DNA from: Pedobacter schmidteae
Lineage (GTDB): Bacteria > Bacteroidota > Bacteroidia > Sphingobacteriales > Sphingobacteriaceae
Reading direction: 5' to 3'
DNA: 64,000 nucleotides
NCBI RefSeq assembly: GCF_900564155.1
Contig: NZ_LS999839.1
Span: forward strand, 4,895,097 to 4,959,096
Shown here: piece by piece, positions 34,687 to 44,600 of the stretch
How positions within the stretch are numbered: position 1 is the stretch's first letter
How the letters are laid out: every line of letters begins with the position of its first letter
The notes under the pieces: model-generated
The model's database searches: none
Told to the model about the DNA's origin: nothing
The model's input: only the letters and a program-made list of their open reading frames with translations
Translations under genes and position numbers: made by a program

Positions 34687-36867
34687 ATGAATAAAAAAAC
34701 CTTAGTCACTTCATTGCTTACCTGCTCATTGCTTACCGTTGGTGTTTTGCAATCGGGATATAAGCCCTGGGAAGAAGGCATGTTCCCATTAAGTGAGATC
34801 CACAAACTTAATTTAAAGAAAGCCGGTTTAAAGATCAGCCAGAATGAAATTTATAACCCTAACGGCACCAGTCTTGTCGACGCCCTTGTCAATGTAGGCG
34901 GTTGCACCGGATCATTTATTTCTAACCAGGGACTAATCATCACCAACCACCATTGCGCCTTTAGTGCTGTACAACAGGCCAGCACTCCCGAGCACGATTA
35001 CCTGACGAATGGATTTGTAGCAGCCACACATGAACAGGAAATTCAGGCAAAAGGACTAACCTGCCGTATTACTGATAGTTATGAAGATGTATCAGACAAA
35101 GTTTTAGGTGCCGTTGCTCAGGTCACCGACCCTTCCTCAAGGTTAAAACTGATTAACGATGCCATGAAAAACATTGCGGTAGAAGCCGAAAAAAAAGATC
35201 CAACCATACAGGCTGAAGTATCGGAAATGTTTATCGGAAAAACATATGTACTGTTTAGATATAAAACCATCCAGGACGTAAGATTGGTATATGTACCCAA
35301 CAGGCAGATTGGCGAATATGGCGGTGAAACCGACAATTGGGTTTGGCCCCGTCACACAGGTGATTTTTCTTTTATGCGGGCTTACGTAGCTCCAGATGGC
35401 TCACCTGCCAAATATGCAAAAACAAATATTCCTTATACACCTAAAAAATTCCTGAAGGTAAATCCCAACGGAACAAATGAAGAGGATTTTGTATTCATAT
35501 TAGGATACCCAGGCCGAACTTTCCGCCACCGCCCTGCTCAGTTTATCGAATATCAACAGCAATACGTGCTGCCTTACGTATCTAATCTATACGATTTCCA
35601 AAATGCCAGTATGGAAAGCGCAGGCAAAAAAGACAAGGCCACCGAAATTAAACTGGCCACCCGGATAAAGAGAAACGCCAATGTATTGAAAAACTACAGA
35701 GGAAAACTTCAGGGCCTGAAAGGCATTGACCTGATTTCGCAAAAGAAAACCGAAGATGCTGCCCTTGCCAAATTTATCAACAGCAATGTAGACGTTAAAG
35801 CGCGCTACGGAAGCTTAATGACCGACATAGACAACCTGTATAAACTCATTAATGGTGATGCCAAACGGGATTTATGGTTGACGCAGATTTACAACTCAAC
35901 CAGTTTATTGGGTGTGGCCAAAAACATCAATGCTTTTAAAACTGCACTTGACGCTCAGCCCGAAAATCAAAAAGAAGCCTTTTTTAGTCAGAACAAACCT
36001 CGCTTAAAGCAATTTTTAGCAAGTATTTATGATTCGTACGACATAGATGCGGACAAAAAAATATTTAAAAGAATGTTAAGTGATGCTTCAGATTTTTACA
36101 TGGAACAACCTGTAAATGCATTAAATGAAGCCAAAATCAAGCAACCCGGCAACGAAAAAGTAATTGACGAATTTGTAGACCGCGCTTTTGGCAACAGCAA
36201 ACTTACCGACAGCACTAACTTCTACAACAGTGTACTGTCATCTGTAAAATCAATTACCAGCTACTCTGATGAGCTTTTAGCTTTTGAAAAAAACATTGCT
36301 GCACAGATTGCAACACTAAAACCTGAAAAAGACCGAAGGGAAGGCACACTGAACAAATTGATGGGTGATTATGTAAACGTAAAGGAGAAGTTCCTCAAGA
36401 AAGACTTTATTCCTGATGCCAATAGCACTTTACGCCTTACGTATGGCTATGTAAGAGGATACTGGCCAGCTGACGCTTCATATATGCGACCATACACTAC
36501 CATCAAAGGAATACTGGAGAAAGGTACTACCGGAAATCCGGAATTTGACTACCCAGCTCAAATCAGAGCACTTTGGGAGGCAAAAGACTTTGGAAGCTTC
36601 GAAAAAAAAGACCTCAAAGATGTCCCGGTTGCTTTCCTTTATAACATGGACACCACAGGAGGCAACTCAGGCTCTCCTATCATGAACGCTCAGGGAGAAT
36701 TGATTGGGGTAAATTTTGACCGTGCATACGGCGCTACCATTAACGACTACGCATGGAATGAAAGTTATAGCAGATCTATCGGGGTCGACATTCGTTACGT
36801 ACTATGGGTAGCATCGAAAATTGACAAAGCAAATTTCCTCTTGAAAGAAATAGGCGTTAAAATCTAA
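34687..36867 (+). CDS. S46-family dipeptidyl-peptidase, DPP11-like (Asp/Glu-specific)
   Basis: A periplasmic serine peptidase that releases N-terminal dipeptides. From ATG 34687 it has 726 residues with a Sec signal (about 1-23). The chymotrypsin-fold triad is visible: His in TNHHCAF (88/89), Asp in ETDNWVWPRHTGDF, and Ser661 in GGNSGSP. The sequence NFDR at 676-679 puts Arg679 18 residues after the nucleophile. That is the spacing of Ser655 and Arg673 in Porphyromonas DPP11, where the Arg reads acidic P1 side chains; DPP7 has Gly there. A DPP11-type specificity is therefore predicted. The frame runs back to 34570, but those residues precede the signal peptide and contain the promoter box. 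Confidence 0.9.
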   Translation: MNKKTLVTSLLTCSLLTVGVLQSGYKPWEEGMFPLSEIHKLNLKKAGLKISQNEIYNPNGTSLVDALVNVGGCTGSFISNQGLIITNHHCAFSAVQQASTPEHDYLTNGFVAATHEQEIQAKGLTCRITDSYEDVSDKVLGAVAQVTDPSSRLKLINDAMKNIAVEAEKKDPTIQAEVSEMFIGKTYVLFRYKTIQDVRLVYVPNRQIGEYGGETDNWVWPRHTGDFSFMRAYVAPDGSPAKYAKTNIPYTPKKFLKVNPNGTNEEDFVFILGYPGRTFRHRPAQFIEYQQQYVLPYVSNLYDFQNASMESAGKKDKATEIKLATRIKRNANVLKNYRGKLQGLKGIDLISQKKTEDAALAKFINSNVDVKARYGSLMTDIDNLYKLINGDAKRDLWLTQIYNSTSLLGVAKNINAFKTALDAQPENQKEAFFSQNKPRLKQFLASIYDSYDIDADKKIFKRMLSDASDFYMEQPVNALNEAKIKQPGNEKVIDEFVDRAFGNSKLTDSTNFYNSVLSSVKSITSYSDELLAFEKNIAAQIATLKPEKDRREGTLNKLMGDYVNVKEKFLKKDFIPDANSTLRLTYGYVRGYWPADASYMRPYTTIKGILEKGTTGNPEFDYPAQIRALWEAKDFGSFEKKDLKDVPVAFLYNMDTTGGNSGSPIMNAQGELIGVNFDRAYGATINDYAWNESYSRSIGVDIRYVLWVASKIDKANFLLKEIGVKI

Positions 36868-36897
36868 TCATTTAAAATTATTTTATAATTACCAGAA

Positions 36898-36944
36898 GAG
36901 GGTGTTCGAGATGACAATTACATCATTTTGAACATCCTCTTTTT
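36898..36944 (+). terminator. Imperfect terminator after the S46 peptidase gene
   Basis: GAGGGTGTTC (36898-36907) pairs with GAACATCCTC (36930-36939), with one G-U, extended inward by ATGA/TCAT. Five T follow. It overlaps the region just before the small gene at 36958. Confidence 0.65.
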
Positions 36945-36957
36945 AAACACAAAACAC

Positions 36958-37209
36958 ATGAGAGTAATCGCAGAACTACCACATCCGGAATGCAAAATCA
37001 CTTTGTTTAACATGAACCAGAAATACATCATTAAGTTTGAACAAGGCACCCTGGAACAGAGCTATAAATTATCGGAACTGGACCTCACCGGTGGGGGGGC
37101 AAATGAAATTTTCCAGATGCTGGACGAAGCTTTTATTGCTACCGTAGTGGAGCGTTTCAAAAGCATGAGAGCTGATTTTTCGGCAGCTTACAACAGACAA
37201 CAGTATTGA
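36958..37209 (+). CDS. Conserved hypothetical protein, 83 residues
   Basis: A small cytosolic protein starting MRVIAELPHPECKITLFNMN. It has a short beta-rich N-terminal half and a helical C-terminal half (LDEAFIATVVERFKSMRADF). I recall similar short proteins in many Bacteroidota, which supports it as a real gene, but no function is known. An upstream TTG at 36928 would add 10 residues inside the preceding terminator, so the ATG is preferred. Confidence 0.6.
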   Translation: MRVIAELPHPECKITLFNMNQKYIIKFEQGTLEQSYKLSELDLTGGGANEIFQMLDEAFIATVVERFKSMRADFSAAYNRQQY

Positions 37210-37400
37210 TTCAAGCAAAAACACTTAACACACTGTATTACAGAACAAATAATTACAAAACAGAACTATATTCTGCATATTTTGCAACCAGATGATTAAC
37301 AAATAGTCTTCTATGTTAATAAAAAGTTAATGTATAAATATCTATATATATTGAAATACAAAAACTTAAACTAATTGACAAAATATAATTTCGTAGGATT

Positions 37401-37434
37401 AAAATGCCAAATATGATATAAGTCGGGCATTTTT
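37401..37434 (+). terminator. Terminator-like hairpin upstream of the 37452 lipoprotein gene
   Basis: AAAATGCC (37401-37408) and GGCATTTT (37426-37433) form an 8-bp stem with a 17-base loop, followed by one more T. It ends 18 bases before the ATG. It could end a transcript from the left or act in the leader. The gap 37210-37451 otherwise shows nothing beyond A+T-rich DNA. Confidence 0.4.
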
Positions 37435-37451
37435 CACTACCTTGCAACATC

Positions 37452-38021
37452 ATGAAAAGCAAAACCTTTTACCTTAGTCTTTTTTCTATTCTGCTGATAT
37501 ATTCTTCATGTAGCAAGATATCTGAAAACCTTGAGCAGGACATTATTGTTTACGATACAGTTTATTTTGATATTCCGGTACTGAGCAGTGTCACTGCGAC
37601 CGTTGCAATACCGGCAGTAAAGCCGACTTTGAACCTGGAGGAGCAGCTCAAAAACAGTCCAAACAACTTTACAACAAGCAATATAAAAGCGACAAAAATG
37701 ACCAGTTTAAATATGGCGCTGGGCTTGATTGGCCCCAAAAAGGACTCTATTGATGTCAACAACAATTTCGGAAACCTGGAAACCGTAAAATTTGCATTTT
37801 CTCCGGATGGGAAAACGGCAAACATAGCCAACCTGACCATTGTATCTACAGCGAAAAGCGGGGCTTTAGGGCTTACCCCTATCATCTCTCCCGATTCGCT
37901 GAAACCTTATTTGACAGATCAATCCACCAACTACTACATCAGGGTAAAGGCAAAAGCCGTTACCACCACCGTAATGAAGGTACGGGCGGCGGCAACCTAT
38001 ACGGTTAAGCTGGCCAGGTAA
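37452..38021 (+). CDS. Hypothetical lipoprotein
   Basis: A 189-residue protein with a signal sequence and a lipobox ending at Cys20 (IYSSC). The mature part is rich in Thr, Val, Asn and Ala, with beta-strand-like alternation, and ends VRAAATYTVKLAR. It is probably anchored in the outer membrane or periplasm. I do not recognise a family. It is not obviously in an operon. Confidence 0.7.
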   Translation: MKSKTFYLSLFSILLIYSSCSKISENLEQDIIVYDTVYFDIPVLSSVTATVAIPAVKPTLNLEEQLKNSPNNFTTSNIKATKMTSLNMALGLIGPKKDSIDVNNNFGNLETVKFAFSPDGKTANIANLTIVSTAKSGALGLTPIISPDSLKPYLTDQSTNYYIRVKAKAVTTTVMKVRAAATYTVKLAR

Positions 38022-38052
38022 GTACTCATTGGACTTTCCCATAAAATTTTCT

Positions 38053-38060
38053 TATATTTG
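38053..38060 (+). promoter_or_regulatory. Candidate -7 box with a long leader
   Basis: TATATTTG fits TAnnTTTG closely. The next convincing start codon on this strand is at 38266, about 205 bases away, so a long leader or a small RNA is possible. The gap 38022-38265 holds no other supported feature. Confidence 0.35.
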
Positions 38061-38265
38061 TATCAAACGGGATATTCATTACACTATTCTCTTCCCATTA
38101 CTTGCCAATTCATCTTTTGATTGGATTTCAAATTCTACTGGTTGCAGATCCGTTGCCAACCCAGAATTAAATTTTATTTCGCCGCCGATGATTAACAAAT
38201 CATATTACAGGCTACACAGGTAAGAGCAGAGAAAAGTTATTTTTTTTAACTAACACATTGAATTT

Positions 38266-38451
38266 ATGGCTAAATCTCAGGCAACTTTCATGAAGAAGCA
38301 ACTTGAAAAGAACAGACAGAAGAAAAAAGAAGATAAAGAACAGCGTAAACTGGAACGCCAACAAAACTCAACAGGCGGCGACCTAGAAAGCATGATGGCC
38401 TGGGTAAATGAGTTTGGAGAAATTGTAAATACGCCACCAGAGAAGAAATAA
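38266..38451 (+). CDS. Small highly charged conserved protein
   Basis: A 61-residue protein beginning MAKSQATFMKKQLEKNRQKK. The first half is very rich in Lys, Arg and Glu, and the second contains LESMMAWVNEFGEIVNTPP. Similar short charged proteins are common in Bacteroidota, often near cold-shock genes; the function is unknown, though RNA binding is plausible from charge. A strong terminator follows 14 bases after its stop. Confidence 0.7.
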   Translation: MAKSQATFMKKQLEKNRQKKKEDKEQRKLERQQNSTGGDLESMMAWVNEFGEIVNTPPEKK

Positions 38452-38465
38452 TCAATATCAATCGG

Positions 38466-38502
38466 TAAGTCTATATCCTAAAAAGTATAGACTTATTTTT
38501 TT
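38466..38502 (+). terminator. Intrinsic terminator before the NRPS/PKS locus
   Basis: TAAGTCTATA (38466-38475) and TATAGACTTA (38486-38495) form a perfect 10-bp stem with a 10-base loop and seven T. It isolates the biosynthetic locus from upstream transcription. Confidence 0.85.
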
Positions 38503-38533
38503 AACATTTACGTTAGATTACCATGATTTAATC

Positions 38534-38550
38534 TATATTTTGTATCTTTA
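38534..38550 (+). promoter_or_regulatory. Weak candidate promoter of the NRPS/PKS operon
   Basis: TATATTTTG (38534-38542, one base longer than TAnnTTTG) and TATCTTTA (38543-38550, A for the final G) are the only near-matches between the terminator and the ATG at 38614. Neither is a clean match. Confidence 0.25.
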
Positions 38551-38613
38551 ACGATGAGAATTATATAATTTTCATGGCAAAAATAACTTTGTTAAAGCGC
38601 TTACGTATCTCTT

Positions 38614-41600
38614 ATGTCTTATAAAGATTCAATTGTCCATTTATTCCTCCAACAGGTAAAAAAAACACCAGATACCCCAGCAATTGTTTTTGAAAATACG
38701 CAGCTCAGTTACGGACAATTAAATACATTATCTGATCAGCTCGCTAATTACTTAAAATCGTTGGGTATAAAAAAGGAATCACTTGTTCCTATTAGCATGC
38801 GCAACCCAATGGATATGGTAACAGGAATATTAGGAATTCTAAAAGCAGGTGCCGCTTATGTACCTGTAGATCCCGAGTTTCCAGTCGACCGCATTCGTTT
38901 TATGATTCAGGATACTGCTGCCGAAATTGTTATATCCGACACCGAATCCACAGATTTTTTGGCGGCAGCTGAAGGAAAAAAAGTTATATCGTCGCAGCGG
39001 CAATGGGAAGAACTAAAGAATAGTTCGGATGAGCCTTTAGCTGATATTGAGGTAAATGGTACAAATCTGGCCTATATCATTTATACTTCCGGTTCGACCG
39101 GAATGCCGAAAGGTGTATTAATTGAGCACCACTGTCTGACAGACTATATTGATGGTTTATGTAGCAAATTACCCATAAACAATTGTCATAATTTTGCTAT
39201 TGGTGCAACACTGGCAACCGATTTAGGGAACACAGCTTTATATGCAGCGCTTACTACAGGTGCCGCTATACATTTATTTAGTAAACAGTCTTTTAACGAT
39301 ATTGAATATATACATAATTATTTTATCCGGCATGCTATCGACTGTTTAAAGATAGTCCCTTCGCACTGGAAATCATTGTCTGCTTCGGAAAAGGAATTAT
39401 TGCCAGAAAAACTGTTAATTTTTGGTGGTGAAGCTTTGCATAAAACCACCATTCAGTCCATTCTTGCCGATAAGACACATTCCTGCCAGATTGTTAATCA
39501 TTACGGCCCTACTGAAACTACCATAGGAAAATTACTTCATGTGGTAAATCCTGCGTCTGAATATCCACCAACCATCCCTATTGGTAAGCCCTTTTCTGCT
39601 GATACTGTTGTCTATTTATTGGATGAAAACCACAATCAGGTTGCCGAAGGTACTACCGGAGAAATATATATAGGCGGATCTGGTGTAGCCAGGGGTTATT
39701 TAAACCGCCCTGAACTTACCGCAGAACGATTCATATCCAACCCATTTAATGACAATGGAGCACCGCGCTTATACCGGACGGGGGATTTGGCTTGCAGACT
39801 AACAGATGGAAATATCTCCTATCTGGGCAGAATTGACGATCAGGTAAAAATAAGGGGCTATAGGATTGAATTGGGCGAAATTGAAAGTGCTTTGCAAAAA
39901 GCTCCTGGCGTGCAACAGGCGGTAGTTTTGGCCAAAGAAAACACATTGGGCGACAAACGGCTGATTGGGTATGTGGTTTGTCCGGAGCATTATGATAAAC
40001 AACAGATATCGGCTTACCTGGAAAAAAAATTGCCTGCATATATGGTTCCGCAATTGCTGATGAAGCTGAATGAACTGCCTTTTACCTTAAATGGCAAAGT
40101 TGATAAAAAAGCTTTACCCAATCCGGATGCTTCTTCCCTGCTTACCAATACCTATTATGCACCCGACTATGAAATTGAATCGAATATCGCTGGTATATGG
40201 AAAGCGCTTCTGGGCGTGGAAAGAGTGGGCATTGAGGACAACTTTTTTGAACTTGGAGGAAACTCACTGCTTGCACAGAAAGCGGTTACACTTTTGAAAG
40301 ATCGTTATGATTTAAATCTGCCTGTTACCAAACTTTATCAGTTTCCCAGGGTGAAGGAACTGGCGGCTTTTCTGGACGGGAGAAAAATCAATACCAAAGC
40401 AAAAAAAACAAATCAGATCAAACATCATCATCCTGATGTAGCAATTATAGGTATGTCGGGTCGGTTTCCGGGAGCCAATTCCATAGATGCATTATGGGAT
40501 GTTTTAAAGGAAGGCAAAGAGACTACCCGCTTTTTTAGTGATGATGAGCTGGATAAAAGTATTCCTGATGCATTGAGAAATAATCCGAACTATGTAAAAG
40601 CAAGAGGGATTATTGATCAGGCAGCTGAATTTGATCCGGCTTTTTTCGGCATTACACCAAAGCTGGCCGAACTAATGGATCCGCAGCAAAGGATATTTTT
40701 AGAAATTGCCTGGGAGGCACTTGAAAAAGCCGGCTATGCGGGTATCAGACACAACCATACTATTGGCGTATTTGCCGGAGTACGTCACAATACCTATTAC
40801 GCATTTAATGTGCTGCCGAACGTTGAGAAAATAGAAAATGTGGGACGTTTTCAGGTAGTAACACTTAATGATAAAGATTATGTAGCCACCAGAACGGCCT
40901 ATGCATTAGACCTCAAAGGCCCTGCTGTAAATGTACAATCGGCATGTTCTACCTCGCTTCTTGCTGTTGCACAGGCTGTTCAAAGCATTAGAAATGGCCA
41001 ATGCGATATGGCCCTTGCTGGTGGGGCAACCATTAATGCCCCTGTAAATATTGGTCATCTTTACGAAGAGGGTGCTATGCTAAGCAATGATGGCCACTGT
41101 AGGCCATTTGATGCAGGAGCCGAGGGAACTGTATTTAGTGATGGTGCCGGTGTTGTGCTTTTAAAACGCAAAGAAGATGCTATTAAAGATGGCGACTTTA
41201 TCTATGCAGTTATAAAGGGAGTAGGGATAAGTAATGACGGAGGAGGTAAAGGAAGTTTTACGGCTCCAAGTGCCGAAGGGCAGGCAGCTGCAATTACAAT
41301 GGCTATTGAAGATGCAGATGTTGCTCCTGCCGACATTAGCTATGTAGAGGCTCATGGTACCGCTACCCCACTTGGCGATCCCATAGAAATTGAAGGATTA
41401 AACCTTGCCTTTGGCCAACAATCTAAAAAACAATATTGTGCTATAGGTTCGGTTAAGAGCAATTTTGGTCACCTCACCTGTGCCGCAGGCGTAACAGGCT
41501 TAATAAAAACCAGCCTATCATTGTTTTACAAACAAATTCCTGCATCCATTAATTATAGCAAACCAAATCCTAATATAGATTTTTCAAACAGTCCTTTCGC

Positions 41601-44600
41601 GGTCAATACAGAGTTGAAAGACTGGGAAACATCGGATAAAAGAATTGCCGGCATAAGTTCTTTTGGTGTTGGCGGTACCAATGTGCACCTTATTTTGGAA
41701 GGTTATGAAAATATAGCTCAAGAAAAATCATTGCCCAGACCAATACAACTTTATACCTGGTCGGCAAAAAATGAAACAAGTGTCAATAGCTTTGGCACCA
41801 ACCTGGCGAATGTAGTAAATGATTTATCTGAAACCGAGCTTCCTGATATTGCATATACGCTGAACACCGCAAGGCAACGGTTCAATTTCCGAAAATTTGC
41901 AGTTGCATCAGGAAAAGAAGAACTGATAAAACAATTAAACAATCCTGTTTCACAGTCGCCTTCAACAGCAAACATACGTGAGTTTGTATTTATGTTTCCA
42001 GGCCAGGGCTCTCAATTTCCAGATATGGGAAAAGCCTTATACCTGCACGAGCCAGTTTTTAAAGCTGCAATGGACGAATGTAATGAATTGCTGCAGCAAC
42101 ATCTTCATGAAAATCTGCTGGCCATTATTTATCCTGCCGAACTGAATACGGAAGCTGAAGAACGATTAAAAAACACCAAATATAGTCAACCAGCCTTATT
42201 TATGGTTGGATATGCACTCAGCAGATTATGGATGAGTTGGGGAATTTATCCTTCAGCTTTTATTGGTCATAGCATTGGCGAATTTGTTGCAGCGCATTTT
42301 GCCGGAGTCTTTAACCTACCAGATGCCTTGAAAATTATTGCAACACGTGGACAGCTGATGAGCCAGTTACCTGGCGGCAGCATGCTTTCGGTTCGCGTGC
42401 ATATAGATAAACTGCTCCCTCTGCTCCCATCAAATGTATCCATAGCAGCTATTAACGCTCCTGAACTGATCGTATTGGCAGGTAATTTTGAAGCTATAGC
42501 TGATTTTAGCAAAATGCTGGAACAGAAAGAAATTCCGAATCGATTATTGCATACCAGTCATGCTTTCCATTCTTATATGATGGATGATGTAGTAGCTCCA
42601 TTTAAAGCTTGCTTTAACGATATTAGTATAAATGCACCTGGTGTTCCGGTTTATTCGACTGTTACAGGCAAAATGCTGACACCAGAAGAAGCTACTGATG
42701 CACAATATTGGGCCAATCATTTAAGATCGACGGTTCTTTTTGGTGAAGCTGCTTCCCTTCTGCTGGAGGAACATCCTGAAAAGGCTTTTCTTGAAATGGG
42801 CCCGGGTAATGCCACAACTACCTTTATCAGGCAACAAGCAGCGGGAAAGAACAGACTGGTTTTGACCACACTCGAACTACCTAAAAATACGGAGTCGGCT
42901 TACTATGCGATATTAAAATCAATTGGTCAGTTGTGGCAAAGTGGATTTGACTTTGACTGGTCATTATTCTATCAGGGAGAAAAGAGAGTTATATTAAATT
43001 ACCTGCCAACGTATTCTTTTAACAGGTCGACTTACTGGGTAGATCCGATCAGTAGACCTGAAATTTTAATCCATAGCACCACCAATAGTAATGGCCTTCC
43101 AACAATGGAGGTACAACAACCAAATATTCCAATGAGAAAAGAGTCTTTAATTCATCAGATAAAAGATATCCTTGAAAATACCTCGGGTATTGAAATGCAG
43201 GATGTTTCCGAACAGGCAAGTTTTATAGAGATCGGGCTAGACTCGCTTTTGCTTACCCAAATTGCCCTGACCTTAAAGAAAAACTTCAATTTACCAATCA
43301 CATTCAGACAACTCAATGAAGAGTATAACAATTTAGACACGCTAGCGGATTATCTGGATAAACAGTTGCCTAAGGAATTGAAACCAAAGACAATTGAACA
43401 GGAAGCCGCCGGACAACTGTCAAACCATGTGCCTTTATTAAATAACAACAGCCACACACCAGCAAGTGCAAACCATACTGCCCTGGATTTAATTGGGCAG
43501 CAATTACAACTACTGGCGCAACAGGTAGCACTATTGCAAAATGGCTCAGCTCCGGCAACAACAGTTCAACATGCTTCATCTGTACATATAGTTAGTCAGG
43601 ATCGCAGTGCTCCGGATATGACTACCGAAGAAATGCTGGAAATTAAAAAACCTTTTGGTGCCAGCCCACGTATAGAAAAACAATCCGTAGCGTTGACTAC
43701 TGAACAACAGAAATATCTGGAAGAACTGACAAAGAAATACACCGATAAAACACAATCGAGCAAGCTTTATACGCAGAAAAACAGAGGACATATGGCCGAT
43801 CCGAGAGTCGTATCCGGTTTTAAACCTGCTACCAAAGAATTGGTTTATTCTATTGTAATCAACAGATCAAAAGGAAGCCGTTTCTGGGATTTAGATGGAA
43901 ATGAATATATTGATGCCTTAAATGGCTTTGGATCTAATATGCTGGGTTACCAACCAGATGTCATCAAAAAGGCATTACTGGATCAGATAGAGAAAGGATA
44001 TGAGATTGGTCCTCAGCACGAACTTGCGGGCGAAGTAAGTAAACTGATTTGTGAATTTACTGATTTCGACCGATCTGCATTATGTAATACCGGATCGGAA
44101 GCTGTGTTAGGAGCTATGCGGATTGCGCGGACAGTTACAGGACGCTCATTGATTGTAGCGTTTACCGGCTCTTATCATGGAATAGTAGATGAAGTGATTG
44201 TAAGAGGCAGTAAAAAGCTTAAATCTTTTCCGGCGGCCCCAGGTATTATGCCTGAAGCGGTACAAAACATGTTGATCCTTGATTATGGAACGGCAGAATC
44301 CATGCGTATCATTAAGGAACGTGCAAATGAACTTGCCGCTGTATTGGTAGAACCTGTACAAAGCCGCAGGCCGGAATTCCAACCCGTTGAATTTCTAAAA
44401 GAGCTTAGGGAAGTTACCGAACACTCGGGTACAGCTCTGATTTTTGATGAAGTAATTTCAGGTTTCCGCTTTCATCCAGGGGGAACCCAGGCTATCTTTG
44501 GTATAAAAGCAGACCTGGGAACTTACGGCAAGGTAGCAGGTGCCGGAATTTCAATTGGAATTATAGCAGGTAAACGGAAATTTATGGATGCTTTGGACGG

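Noticed and set aside
37375..37403. TTGACA as a sigma-70 -35 element
   Set aside because: No TATAAT at 16-18 bases, and this phylum uses TAnnTTTG-type promoters.
38029..38223. 64-codon open frame between the 37452 lipoprotein gene and the 38266 gene
   Set aside because: No family-like text, odd composition, and it contains the promoter box at 38053 near its start.
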